Below, piece after piece: positions 20,008-32,703 of a DNA stretch of 64,000 bases. The notes below the pieces were generated by a model. It was not told the DNA's origin and searched no databases. It saw only the letters and a list, made by a program, of their open reading frames with translations. The stretch is taken from assembly GCA_021396245.1 (NCBI GenBank), contig WNYE01000037.1:1-64000 (forward strand). Direction: 5' to 3'. The stretch's first letter is position 1; every line of letters starts with the position of its first letter. The position numbers were made by a program, and so were the translations under genes. Source of the stretch: Sporothrix humicola (Eukaryota; Ascomycota; Sordariomycetes; Ophiostomatales; Ophiostomataceae).

Positions 20008-22700
20008 CTACTGTGACGCCTGGCCCATGTCGTCTCGGTAAGAAAAGTCCAAGAACCCACCGCTGAAGAAGCCATTCATATTGAAAAAGACGTCAGTGTG
20101 GTCTTCCAAGGCCAGGAAAGAGCCATAGTCACGCTCTTCACGCTCTTGTAGCTGGAGAACCTGCTGTGCTGGACTCCGATCCATGGTACTAGGACCGGAG
20201 CTGCTGGAGAGTAGCGTGGCCTGAGGATCGGGACGAGCAATGTTTGCAGGCGGACAATGTGGTGGTAGCGGTTGTGGTGATGCAGGTGCATCATGACGGC
20301 TTGCTGGGCCCTGCTGCTGAAGGTCCAGCCGCGCTTGCAGCCGACACTTGGCCATGCGTACAGCATGACGCAGGACGCGCATGGAGCCAACGGGCTTTCG
20401 GCAAGACTCCTCCAGCTGGATAATACACTCCAAGCAGCTATGTATCCCGTAGCGGCGATGGGCCTGATTTGCCTGATTTGTCTGATCTGCCAGGTCTTTC
20501 TCCCGCTCCAGCTCCTGCTCTCCATAATGGCCGAGAATCAGAGCACTGTATGCCAGGCACAGCCAGTCACTGAGCCGAAGCGTGTGGGCAAACGAGACAC
20601 GGTGCAGCAAGAAGTGCTGGACGATGGAAACGGCCTCGTGGCATACCTCCTGGCGAAGGCGAGCCTTTGATACGGCGGCGGCAGCTGGGATGTTTTGTGA
20701 TCCTTCGAGCTCGGATGCGGTTTCGTCGTTGTTGTCGTCGTCATCGTCATCGTCATCATCGTCATCGTCAGTGTCTTCGATTTCAACATACGACGAGTGC
20801 GTGCGCGAGGATGGCGAGAGGAACGTCTCTGACAAGAGATTCTCGCCGAGGCATTCCAGTGAGCGAACAGTCGAGATCAGACAAGCCGTCCGGTAGCTCA
20901 GCCACAGCTTGGCGGATGTTGGCAACTCTTTCCAAGTTAGCAAACAAGCAGTCTCATTGTTTACATCCACATACAGAGCATGTACTTAGTCTGACTTACG
21001 TAGGAGATGGTTCCACTTGTCTTTCCACTCTGTAAGAACGACGCTGCCGCGCTGGCGAGGATCGGCCGGCGTCTGCCACAGGGCCGAGAACAGCATGACC
21101 TCAGACAGGAGCATACCGTCGTCGCTGGATGCGTCGTAGAAGCTGACAAGCATGCTGCAATGGTTGAGGTAGGCGCTCGGGATCACGGGCTGCCGTCCCG
21201 TCATCACGGACCACCGCAAATGCCCCAGACAAATGGTCACCCACAGCCGGATGGCGCTCTGGTCAGCCGCCGTGGATGTTCCGTGCTTGATGCGCGAGAC
21301 GATGGCCGCAAAGTTGACGCCGAGCATGGCTTGTTGAGCGCAGTAGCCTGTCAAGAGCCAGCTGTCGATATAGTTGGACGAGTCCTTGGTAGAAAGGGGT
21401 GTCAGTTATATTTTTTTTTGCCTCTTTATCTGCACATTTGCCGGATCTCCCTGCCTCCCCAAGTCTTCACGTCCTTATCATCCCTCAACTTCTTTTGATT
21501 CATCAACTCCACTCCATAACCTTACTCACCTCAAATGGTTCCGTGACTTCTTCGCTTACCAGCAACATGGCATAGATGGCATCCATGGGCAAGGGGCTTG
21601 CTAACAATGCCTCGCCCAGCGTGCGTCGCACATGTTTGTTGATCTTAAAGTGGGCCGGCGAACTCACAAGATTCGGGCGATAGTATAGTCCTAGAAGACA
21701 AAATACACTGTGCAAAAATGGGTACAGTTCTCGTAGTTGCCGGCTGGGCGTGTGCTGGTCAATGCCACACACAAACCGGGCCAATCCGTGCCGCAGGTGG
21801 AAACTGATTGTCAGGCGACATGCAAGTACAAAAATAACCACTGGAAAGCCCACTAACTCACAGATAAACAAGATCACTCGCTATGTCTTCATCGATAATG
21901 CCCATTGATACGACGTCTGTGGATCGCGTGCCCATTTTGCGGCGCGTCCAGCCAATATCGAGATGCTTGTCGATTTCGCGCAGGACAACGACGGGCGCCG
22001 AGCCTGCCATCTCGTCCGCCGCTGCAGACAGGTCTTCCTGGTTCGGTTGCAGTGGAAGGCTCGTATGTGCCGGCGGCGGCGGCGACCACAAGGGACTACG
22101 CCGAGGAGGATGAGGCGGAAGCGGAGTACGATGTAGCCGTTGCCGGTCGTGCGTGGCTGTGGAGACTTGGGACGACACTTGCCTGAGCTGGTCCTGCAAT
22201 CGGTCTATGGCTTCTTCGTGCCTTTGGAGTCTATGCCACTGTTAGAATAGAATCGAACTATACCGTGCTGCATCCCCGTCCGTGGGATCCAGAAGCATGT
22301 ACGACGTACTTTTGCTCCATCGCCTCCATCTTCTGCAGCTGGGCGGCGGGAAGACTATCGGCATCGGGGACAGCGGAGCTGATCAGGTGCAGGCTGTCGC
22401 GCAAAGAACAAGCCAGCCTACCGGTGTCAGTTTTTGTGTCTTTGTCTTTGGACCTTGGAAGCATAGTTATTAGCAAGTCCGGCCAGAGACAACCCACCGC
22501 AGTGAATGACACTGGCGGCACGACCGCAGCGCTGTGTCAAAGAGGCATTTGCATTTGCGGCGCTGGCACGACTCGCAGGAGAAGACGCGCCGGCGCTGTT
22601 GTCGCTTGATGCGACCATGGGGCCCGCCGCGCTTCTGGGAGAGGTCGTTTTGGTCTGTGTCGGACCCCATCATTATTGTGTTCTGGTGTTGTGTTGCCAT
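20008..22700 (-). CDS. Zn2Cys6 fungal-type transcription factor
   Basis: Nuclear DNA-binding regulator. Minus-strand exons 22498-22700, 22310-22417, 21862-22230, 21530-21803, 21000-21384 and 20008-20927; introns of 80, 79, 58, 145 and 72 bp; 752 aa. The binuclear zinc cluster is C42-x2-C45-x6-C52-x8-C61-x2-C64-x6-C71; the sixth cysteine only appears after the first intron is removed, which confirms that splice. A basic run IKRQQRRR precedes it, and a short coiled coil (LQRHEEAIDRLQDQLRQV, residues ~105-125) follows as expected for dimerisation. A fungal-specific transcription-factor middle region follows. Exon 6 has a run of 12 Asp encoded by GAC/GAT repeats and a Gln/Pro-rich tail ending near DHTDVFFNMNGFFSG, a likely activation region. 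It may regulate the adjacent dioxygenase and permease; that is inference from position. Confidence 0.9.
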
Positions 22701-22980
22701 TCGGTCAATCTGCTACTCTGGCTATCCCGAGTCTACTGAGTATACGGAGTATATTCGCCGTATAGATTGACTTTGTAATACTGAGTATGTATTGCAGAAC
22801 TTTTACGACGTACAAGGTTGTTATCTATGTACTACGGAGTACTCAGTGCCGAGTTGAGATTGGGGGCCCTGCACTCCCCCGAGGTGACTGCATGTGTTTG
22901 GCTACGCCCTAGATAATCTAGATAACGGCCTGCGGGCCAAACCCGGATGGACTCGCCCTCAATCCCTACTCGGTACTAGC
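22701..22980. promoter_or_regulatory. Regulator promoter / dioxygenase 3' region with TACGGAGTA motifs
   Basis: 280 bp between the regulator ATG and the dioxygenase stop. It contains TATACGGAGTATATTCG and ACTACGGAGTACTCAG, two palindromic motifs of a kind scattered through the window (also near 33873, 36655 and 57917). Role unknown. Confidence 0.35.
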
Positions 22981-24310
22981 TCAAGCCGTTCCAGCAGTCT
23001 CCTTGACTTCCCTGTGACTTTTCTTGAAGCGCGTTTGGCACCACTGTTTGGTCAGCAAAGAAGAAAAAGAAAAAGAAAAGAAAAGAAAAGAAAAGAAAGA
23101 AAAGAAAAAAAGAAGAAGAAAAAAAGAAGAAGAAAAAAAGAAGAAGAAAAAAAGAAAACAAAACAGGAAAACTCACCTCGCCACAGCTGATCGGCTCGTA
23201 CTTGGCCGGGTTGCTCTCGCTCATGCACGTCGGCACGACGGAGCACTTCTCGTTGAAGTTGAAGCCAAAAAAGAACGGCATCGAGTAGCGGTCCTTGTGC
23301 GCGTAGTTGTAGACGCGGTGCACCGTCGACTTGTAGCGATCGTTTGACAGGCGCATCAAAAAGTCGCCAATGTTGACGACGAGCGTGCCGGCCATTGGCG
23401 GCACGCGGAGCCACTGCCCTTCCTTGTTGAGCACCTGCAGGCCGCCCACGTCGTCCTGCCACAGCAGCGTGAAGCACTGGAGATCCGTGTGGGCGCCGCT
23501 GCCGACGTCGACGTCCGAGAGGTCTGCTTTTTCGTTCTTTGGGTAGTAGTTGAAGACCATGTCACTTTTTTGTTAGCTTGCTTTGTTTTCACATCAGTGG
23601 TTTTTTTTTTTTAATTATTTCAATTAATTTTCTCCTTACCTTCCCGGATAAGTCACGAGATGGTCAAAGTACGTCTCCGGCAGGTCAAGGGACATGGCAA
23701 AAATGCGAATCAGCTTGCGCGAGAGGCGCAAGCAGTCCTGCCAGTACTGGAGCACATCCGTCTTGAACCCCGCTAGGTGCGCCGTGCCGTCCCACACGAA
23801 GCCTTCGCCGCGGATGTACGGCTGCACCGCAGCCGGGATCGCCTCGAGCAGCATCGGGTGGTCCGGGTCGTACTGCGGCTCGTAGCGGAAAGAAAAGTTT
23901 TCCTTGTAGTCGCGCGACTCGGTCGGCGAGACGTGCACCGAGTGGACGGGCCGCCAGCCGTTGTAGAAACACGAGAAGCGGTCGCTAAAGACGAGTTTCT
24001 TCTTCTCGACGGGCTGCGCAAAGAAGGACTGCGCCTGCTCGAACGCGGCGTCCATCGACTTGAGCCCGTGGTTTTTAACGTAGAAGAAGCCCATATTCGT
24101 GGCTGCCGCGCGCAGCGCCGCCACCAGCTGCTGTCGCTGCACAGGCGTGCCGTCGATGCCGGCAAGGTCGATCACAGGCACTTCCGACGGCTCGCAGTCG
24201 CGGGGGTCCGTCTTCAGCACGGTGCGAAAGACGGGGCCCGCGCCAGACTGCAGCTCCAGCTGGTATGTCTCGGGCCGAGCGGGGACGGTGATCGTGGCAA
24301 CGGAGCTCAT
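22981..24310 (-). CDS. Fe(II)/2-oxoglutarate-dependent dioxygenase (IPNS-like)
   Basis: Soluble non-haem iron oxygenase. Minus-strand exons 23640-24310, 23177-23564 and 22981-23043; introns of 75 and 133 bp; 373 aa. N-terminal DIOX_N part EVPVIDLAGID with GFFYVKNHGL, then the jelly-roll core: iron ligands His249 and Asp251 in GAHTDLQ and His306 in STVHRV; 2-oxoglutarate-binding Arg316 and Ser318 in RYS. All four are present, so it should be active. The second intron is unusual: about 100 of its 133 nt are an uninterrupted CT-rich tract. The last exon adds only WCQTRFKKSH and a short tail. Divergence from an NCS1 nucleobase permease suggests a thymine-7-hydroxylase-like or other nucleobase hydroxylase role; that is inference, since fungal members of this superfamily also act in secondary metabolism. 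Confidence 0.9.
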
Positions 24311-24955
24311 TTTCAGGGCTATTAATTTGCCCTGGTATTGGCTTAGAGTGGTTTTTTTTATGTTTTTCTTTTAATTTCTTTTCTGAGAATTTTGCCTGCC
24401 TTGAGCTTTCCTTCGATTCCTTCAATGATTTTTCTTTCCTCATTTGCTTATGTAGATATTGTTCTTATCTCTTCCCTATCTCTTCCCCTCTCTACGATGC
24501 CCTCGTCGTACGTCCGATCCCACCTCGATACAGATTCGTGGTTTGTCCGATAGGATCCATCGACCGCCTTTGCACATGCTCCCCGACGAGTACCATCGGA
24601 ATCCGTCGTGATGCGATTTGTTAGCGTGACACAACCCTGCTCGTGAAGGCGGATTAACACTAATATTCCCGTCGGACTCCGTCGGAAACCGGCGTGCTAA
24701 GATAGAAAGATTGACACCAAATGAACCAACCAGTGCCTTGCGTTACATTATTCTTTATCTCAACTTGCCCGAACGGGATGATCGATATGCTCTTGTGTAA
24801 ATGCTCAGAATAATAGAATAATAAAAATGGTCCAGAACCCCATAATAAGCAGACATGTCCAGTGCCGAAGAAGGATCCTGGCAGAAGGTCTGACACGAGT
24901 TCCTCCAAATAACCAAGCAGACCCCTCCCTCCCCACAAACTTCACAAACTTTACA
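24311..24955. promoter_or_regulatory. Divergent promoter of dioxygenase and NCS1 permease
   Basis: 645 bp between the two likely start codons. A plus-strand frame in phase with the permease extends up to an ATG at 24827, but its 43 extra codons (many Arg, no family match) look like leader. TATCTCTTCCC repeats and a CT-rich block near 24460-24490 could be core promoter. No specific regulator site identified. Confidence 0.4.
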
Positions 24956-26692
24956 ATGCATGGCTTCAGGGAATTCTACGAGACCAAGATCGTCGTCAAA
25001 GGCAGCGAGGCCCGCGATGGTTTTCTCGTCAACGACGACATACGGCCGCTGGCCCTCAAGGACCGCACTTGGAACCGCCTCACCTACTTGACCTTTTGGT
25101 TCTCGGCCACCGCGACCGTGTCCAGCTGGTATGCAGCATCCACGGCCCAGGCGCTCGGCCTCAGCATGTGGGAGTCGCTGGCCTGTGCACTGGGTGGCGA
25201 GATTCTCATCGCCATCATCATCACACTTAACGGCCGTGCCGGCGCCACCTACCATGTCGGCTATCCCGTGCTCTGCCGTACGGCTTTTGGTGTCTATGGC
25301 GCCTGGTGGCCAACGTTCAACCGCGCCGTCATGGCCATTGTGTGGAACGGCGTCAACTGTGTCCAGGGCGGCCAGTGCGTCTACGTCATGCTGCACGCCA
25401 TCTTCCCCAGCATCGCGCGGGTCCGCAACACCATGGGCAGCGGCTCCGCCATCACGACCAGCGGCATTATCGGCTTCATGGTCTTCTGGGTCGCCACGTG
25501 CTTCTTCCTCGTCGTCCCGGTGCCCAAGATGCGCGGCCTGGTCTACGCCAAGCTGATCGTCTTCACCGTGTCTGCCATTGCCATGCTTGCCTGGTGCATC
25601 TCCAAGGCAGGTGGGCTCGGCGCCGTCGTCAGCCACGGCAGCACCGTGCACGGCTCGCAGCGCAGCTGGCTGCTGTTCCGCTTCATTATGTTGGGTGCGG
25701 CCAACTACGCTACGTTTGCGTCCAACGCCGCCGACTTCCAGCGCTACGCGACCAACAAGTCGGACGTCCTCTTCGGCAACCTGGTGGGCTTCCCGCTGGC
25801 CAACCTCGTCGTCGGCATCGTTGGCAACCTCGTGTGTGCGTCGAGCCAGCGCATTTTTGGTGAGATCATCTGGAACCCAGTCACGCTGCTGGACGACATG
25901 CTGTCGGCCGACTATAACGCAAAGACCCGCGCCGGTTGTTTCTTTCTTGCCTTTTGTTTCGCCTACTCTTCCATCTTCGGCAGCATATTTGAGAACTCCA
26001 TCCCGGCCGGAAACGATTTGGCTGCGCTCTTCCCCAAGTACATCACCGTGCGTCGCGGCTTCTTTATCTGCGCCGTCCTCAGCATCGCCATCAATCCCTG
26101 GTATCTTCTGGTATGTCCCCCCCCCCCCCCCCCCTCTCAAAAAAAAAATCTCTCCATGAAGATATACAACTTACACCACCCTTAGGGCTCCGCCTCCATC
26201 TTTGTCTCGTTCTTGTCCTCGTATCAGATCTTCTTGTCCGCAATCACCGGCATTCTGCTGACCCAGTACTACCTTATCGCCCGTGGCCACATTGTTATCC
26301 CCGACTGCTACACGTCGGCCAAGACCGGCGTCTACTACTACTGGCGCGGCATCAACCTGCGCGCGTTCGCCGCATACGTCGTCGGCATCGCGCCCAACTT
26401 TTACGGCTTTCTTAATAATATGGGCGTTTCGGCACCGAGCGGCATCTCCCACTTTTACTACGTTGCCTACTGGGTTGGCCTGTTCTTGTCCGGTGGCGTC
26501 TACTGGGGTGCGTGCAAAATCTGGCCCCCGGCCCAGGTGGAGACCACATGGATGGAGCCTGTTGATTACGTCCGACCAGAAGAGGAAGAAGACATGGCCG
26601 TGATCGACGCCACGTCAGTGGATGGTGTTACAGAATCGGCGGATTTGGAGAAGCGTGTTGTGTTAGAAAAGACGGTGCCGGTTGAGTTGTAG
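24956..26692 (+). CDS. NCS1-family nucleobase permease (uracil/allantoin type)
   Basis: Plasma-membrane symporter of the NCS1 family, FUR-like branch (uracil, uridine, allantoin, thiamine precursors). Exons 24956-26110 and 26186-26692; 553 aa, a normal length. The 75 bp intron carries 18 consecutive C (26117-26134) then 10 A, between GTATGT and CTTAG. I take the ATG at 24956, since the protein then begins a few residues before the conserved N-terminal DDIRPLALKDRTWN. NCS1 landmarks: TWNRLTYLTFWFSATATVSSW (TM1), the GxxYHVGYPVLCRTAFGVYGAWWP stretch (TM2-3), FNRAVMAIVWNGVNCVQGGQ, FASNAADFQRYATNKSDV, NPWYLL-GSASIFVSFLSSYQIFLSA. The tail is Glu-rich. Substrate specificity is not readable. Head-to-head with the dioxygenase, which suggests shared induction. 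Confidence 0.9.
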
Positions 26693-27256
26693 TTTTTTTC
26701 TTCTATTATTAGTTTCTGGCTGTTACGCAATACCGCAAAAAAACCTCGTTTCGATAGTTAACATTATTATCACTATATAATTTACAGTGTTCTAAACCAA
26801 CGCTGTCGCGGCAGTTGTGTTTGTTGGTACAGGACCGTTCAATAACACGGCTGTGTAGAAAGATTAACATGAAAATATAAAGTATAGATTATTAGAGTTT
26901 CGAAAGCATGGATTGGAAAGATATATAATTTACTAAGGGTACGTGGTGCCTTCCAACGTATATTTAACTCGTAAAATCTATACTTATAAGTATCAATACT
27001 CGTACGGATTATCGTTAATATCTTCTCACGAATCTAAATGAAAGCCCCCGGAACGCCTGCCAAAGACCCCTGCCATTCGGATTAGGCCGAATTTTATTCA
27101 GATTTGCGACGTGATTGGCGGAACAGGGGCTACTCTCTAGAGTGGGCCGTTTTTGAAAGAATTCATGCTCTATCAGTCATCATATTGGTGGTGCCTTTGT
27201 AAGTCGACGTGATCGACAACAAGGTTAAAAAGCAAGGCACCCGGGAACTCGGAAAG
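26693..27256. other. Intergenic region before the retroelement
   Basis: AT-rich 3' region of the permease, then a GC-neutral stretch up to the target duplication GAAAG (27252-27256). No gene recognised. Confidence 0.45.
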
Positions 27257-27375
27257 TGTTGGGCTAGAGGTCACGTGACCCTAGCGCCATAGATTTAACC
27301 CTGCCCTGGAGCCACAGATTCTAGCATTCTCGCCTCCTCTCTATACAACATTTCTTCTGTGCCTATGGCCCACCA
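27257..27375 (+). repeat. Left LTR, 119 bp
   Basis: Begins TGTTGGGCTAGAGGTCACG and ends GGCCCACCA. It is nearly unmutated compared with the element interior. It contains the palindrome GGTCACGTGACC and a T/C-rich 3' half. The interior starts GGTTATAAGCCCTCTGAGC, the expected position of the primer-binding site; I could not match it to a given tRNA. Confidence 0.93.
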
Positions 27376-30300
27376 GGTTATAAGCCCTCTGAGCTTCCGT
27401 TTTTTTGGTATAAGTTGTATTAATCGAATTAACAAGGTGTGAAGACACCGAATATTTACTTTTCGTTATATTTTGACTTTTACGCGGGCTGTAATCGTTT
27501 AAAAACGAATTTAAGGGTAAAAATTTAACTTTTAACGTTAAAATCGTATATTAAAATATTACGAATATTATGACTTTTAATAAAAATAATATTTACGATA
27601 GTTACTTTAATCGACGTTAAACTTTTAAAAGGTAAAATAGTTAAAGTATTTATACTTATTAAAATTAATTATGAGGTATAAAATAATTAAATTTAAACTA
27701 TTTATTATTTTAATAACTTTAAAACTTAATTCGAAAAAGATATTCTTAAACTCGTAAAACTTAACGTCGTTTTTTCGAAAGTAAATTAATTAATAACTAA
27801 AACGGTATATAAAGTATAATTTGAAAACCGTTCGAAGATTTTTAATATTATTAACGAAACCGTTATTAACTTTAAACTGTACTTAACTTAATATAATTAT
27901 AACGAAAATAACTTAAAACTTTACTTTTAATATAAAGTTATTAAAAACGTTTTTAATATTATTTTTAACGTAACGGCGTTTGACGCTTTTATTACTTTTA
28001 TTTGTTTAAATATTATAAGTTTCGTTACGTTTTAAAATTACTTCGTTAAGTTTTAAAAGTTTATAGTTATTTTCGATACTTTTTAATTTAAGTAATATAA
28101 AAAAACGAAAATTATTTTTTTATTTCGTTAAATTAAAATTATTACTTTTGTTTTTTTTAATATCGATATACGTAAATTTATTGACGGTAAATTTACGTAC
28201 GAATAAGTTTTTTAAATCGTTATACGAATTATTAAAAGTTTAAATATTAATAACGGTAAATAGTTTATTTTTTCTTTTATTTAGTAAAATAATAAAATTA
28301 TATATAATAATATATAAACTTTTACGTACGTAATATATAATTATTATAGTTATAAATATCGCTTAAGTATATTAGTTTATAATAAGTGTAATAAATATTA
28401 TAATTTTAACGAATTTTACGAATAATTTCGTATAAAAATAAACACTTAATACTATAACCGTAATAAAAGTAAAAAAAATAAAAGTAATAATACATTTCTT
28501 CGTTTACCGTCGAAAAGTAATAATAAAAATAAAAAATAATTTTTATAAACTTTAATTAAAATTAACTTTACTGTTATCTTTTTCGCCTTAAATCTTTTTA
28601 ACGTAATAATTATTATAATAAACGTAATAATCGATAACTTTTAACCGTTAATTATAAACCGTACAACTTAATAACTTATTACGAACTTAACTTTTAATAC
28701 CGTTTTTATAATATTCACGACTTTTTAATAATATTAAATAACGTATATAATTTTTACGGCCACCGGGATTTTTAACTACGACTTAATTTTTTTTAACTTT
28801 AACTCCTCCGCTTATAAGTTTAATAATATTAAATAGTTTAATAGTTTTAAACAACTAGTTAACTTATAATTTTTCTTTAATTTAAATAACGGTACACGTA
28901 AAAAGAAAATTAAAAGTAAAGTTAACTTTAAGGTTATACTAAAAAACGACGTTATAAATAAAATACTTTTTAACGATATTATTTATATTCTTTAAAAACT
29001 AATTAATATTATTTTTACCGGTACCTTTAAAAAAAAAAGTATAAAAATTAATTTTAATAACAACGTAGTTTTTACGCTTTAAAGTTAACTTTTTTAAAAG
29101 ATTATATAAAAGAAAAAAGTTTTTTTTTTTGTAATGTAATTTTTACTTTGAAAAAAACTTTAAATATTTTTATAATGTTTATTAATTATAATATTATACA
29201 TAAACGTTTCTTTTATATAAACATCGATACCGTTAAACGCGTCGTAAAAAACGTAAATATTACTTTCACCGGTAAGTTTATACGTTATTACTATAACTAT
29301 AATTTAACCAAATTATAAAAGGTTATTAATAAACGCCACGACAATAACCTTTAGGCGTTAAAACACTTTATATACGTCGATATAATATTTTATAAAGTTA
29401 AATTTAAAAATATATAATATTTCGTATACTTTTTTAACGTTTACTTCGGTTTTAAATAAACTATTTTTTTATATATAAAAAATAAAGTTTTTACGAAGTT
29501 AAAAAAGTTCGTAATATATTTCGAGCGTTAAATAAACCTTAAAGTGTATACTATTAACCTTAACGGCGGTATTAAATTCGGTTTAAGTAACGAATAATAA
29601 TATAAAAAAAACCTTAAAACGTAATCTTACGAAATAAATATTATTATTAAACCGACAACGGTTTATACACCCTTATCGAACGGCCTTTTAAAAGTTAATA
29701 ACAAAATTATTATTACTATAACTCGTGTATTTTTAAAAAATATTAACTTACTTTTCACTTTATAACCTTTTATTATTAACACGACTATTATAACGTTAAA
29801 CTTTTTACCTTTTCGCCGTAACTTCGATAATAAAACACTTTAAAAACGTTTATATAAAGTTTTCGGTATACCGAAAAACTTTTATAAATTATATATTAAC
29901 TACTTTCGTATATACGGTTATAACGTATACGTATACTTTAAATAAATATATAAAAAGAAAACGAACCACTTTACTTTCTGTAACGTTATTAACCAACTCG
30001 TAAACTATAATAACTCTCACAACCGTATTTATTACATTTACTTACCAACAACGAAGGAAGTACTTAAGGCTTTATTTATAAAACTTTACGAATCTCTCCC
30101 TCTTTTTACACTTAAAAAAAATAACATTATCGTCGGTAACGTAAACTTCGTAAAAGATTAAATCTTTTTCGGTATTAACTAAAGTAAACCGTTACTCGTC
30201 TTTATAACTACTCCGATTAGGGGGTAAAAAATTATTATAACCGAAAACTTTATTATAAATATATATACAACGCGGTATTAACTATCGGTTTTTATTATAC

Positions 30301-32703
30301 CACTAACTTAATAAATTACTCTCCCGTCTTTAAAACTTACGCTTATACTAAATTTACTAATCCGTTTAACCGTAACTCCGTTTATATACGCACCTTCGAA
30401 AGTAAAAACTAAAAATTTACCGCTTCGTAAAACCAACAATTTAAATAATATACAAAAAAAACCTTCTCCCACACCTTAACACGGCCTTATAAATAATATA
30501 ACCGTCGTTTTAACTTTCCTTAATAAACTTATAATCGTCTTATAACCTTTAACGCCGCCGCGTCTAAAAACACCACTTATAATACAACTAAACGTCGGCA
30601 CTCCCGTCGTCTCACCGTCTCAACAATCCTCCTTTAACCCTCTTACAACCGACGAGACTAACACCGAGCCTTAACCTCCGAGACGTTTAACGCGTTTTAC
30701 GGACCCCCGTATCGACTATAAAACTTATTAAAATATAAGTAAAAAGTAACTTTTATACGAGTTTACGGATAATAAACTTATATTAACACTCGTATCGTTT
30801 ATATACGAAATATAAACCTTCGGTATAACCTCGATAGTATAAAAGAAAGAGTTTAGTTATATAATCGATTTTTATTAAAAAAAAACTTAAGTTAATAACG
30901 TTTACGTAATAACGATTAAAGTAAATAAAACTTTTTACGTTAACTTTTTAATTTTTAAAATATATAAATAAACGTTACGATTCACCGACTTTAAATAACG
31001 TTAGCTTTTTATTATATAAAAGTAACTCGATAGTTTTAATAAGTTAAATACGTAAAATTTAATCTTATAACGCCCCGGTATAACCGTATTATTAAGAAAA
31101 TAAGTATATATAAATAAAAAAGGTATAATAAAGGTTAAATAAGTTATTTATAGTAATAAAAAACTAAATTCGTAGTTTAATAATAATACTTTTACCGTTA
31201 TAGTATTAATAATAATAATAATAAAAATATTTTTAACTTATATAACGTATTACGACTTCGAGTTAATATAATACGACTTTATAACCGTTTTCTTTAACGC
31301 CGAAATACCGGTAAACATTACGGTTTATATTAAATTATTGAAAAAACTTATTAATAATAAAAAATACGTTTATCTCTTTAAATAGACTTTATATAACCTT
31401 TTACGTAATTTAAAGTAATAATTTAATATTATTTCGCCACTTATATAAACGTTTAGTTTTTCCGTTTATAACTTTGACTTATATTTTTTAAACATAACGT
31501 AACCGGTAACTTTATATTTATATACGTTAATAACTTACTTATAACCGGTTTATATAAATAACGCCTTAAGGTTTTTAACGAGGTTTTAAGTAAATATTTC
31601 GAATTACGTGTTATAAGTAATATAAAAACTTTTTTAACTTACGATATTATAAAAAATAAAGTTAAAAAAATACTTTTTTTAACGTAGTAACGTTACGTTA
31701 ACTATATTATTTATAAATTCGAGTATAATAACTATAATATTATTAATAACCTATAACCTTTTAACTTTACCTTATTTAACGTTTAATAAATCAATACGTT
31801 AAACTATAACCTTTACATTAAATAAACCGGTTTAATTAATTACTTAACCGTATTATTACGGTTTAATATTTCTTTTATTATCTTTTACTTTTACGGCGGT
31901 AACCGGGGCCTCTCTTCGGTTTATTAGTAACTTTTAAAGTACTTTTTCCGATATTTAAAAGTTACGAAATTTTATATAATTAAAATTTATATATTTAATA
32001 TATACTTTAACGGTATTTTACACTTTATAAGTTATACCGATATTATTTTTACGGATAACTTATTATCGAAACACTCCACTAATACTTTCGTAATTATAAT
32101 CAACGGCGTACCGGTGTTTTAAAAAACGAAAAAGTAATTTTTCGTTACTTTTTCGTTAATAATAGTTAAATTTATTAATTTTACGTTTATTATTAAAACT
32201 TTAAAATAAGTTAACGAAATTTTTTTAAATTTAAATAACGAATTAACGTTATTATTATTACTTTTTATTAATAATATTAATACTTTTTTTATATATTTTA
32301 ACCTTTATAAAAAAACTCGTATAAAGTATATTAATATCCGTTATAAATAAATTATTAAATAAACGAAAGTTAATAAAATTTTTTTACGTTATTAACCTAA
32401 TATAAATATAATAATTAACGGTTTTACAAAGTCTTTAAAAAACGACAAATTTACGAAATTCGTTAACCTTTTAAACTTATCGAAATCGGTATTTAAATAA
32501 AATAAATATTATAAAATTACGTAAAAAATTTATTTTCTTTACTAAAGTTTTTATTTTATACTACGTAATAATACCAATCGTAAAAGATTTTAGTTTAATA
32601 TATTAACCTCCTTTTATATAAAACACGATCTTATTTTATATATAAATTAACGCTAATTAAAAATACCGTTTAATTAGTTCACCGGGTAAAGGTTAAAAGG
32701 CAA

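Noticed and set aside
24827..24955. Upstream ATG extending the NCS1 permease by 43 codons
   Set aside because: Extension is Arg/Pro-rich without family resemblance; 24956 places the conserved block at the usual distance.
24755..26140. 461-codon minus-strand frame opposite the NCS1 permease
   Set aside because: Very Gly/Asp/His-rich with no domain; runs straight through the permease intron, so it is a mirror frame.
28000..32700. AT-rich block as a possible centromere or mitochondrial insertion
   Set aside because: Bounded exactly by LTRs and a target duplication, with CpA depletion and copia integrase traces, so a RIP-mutated retroelement explains it.
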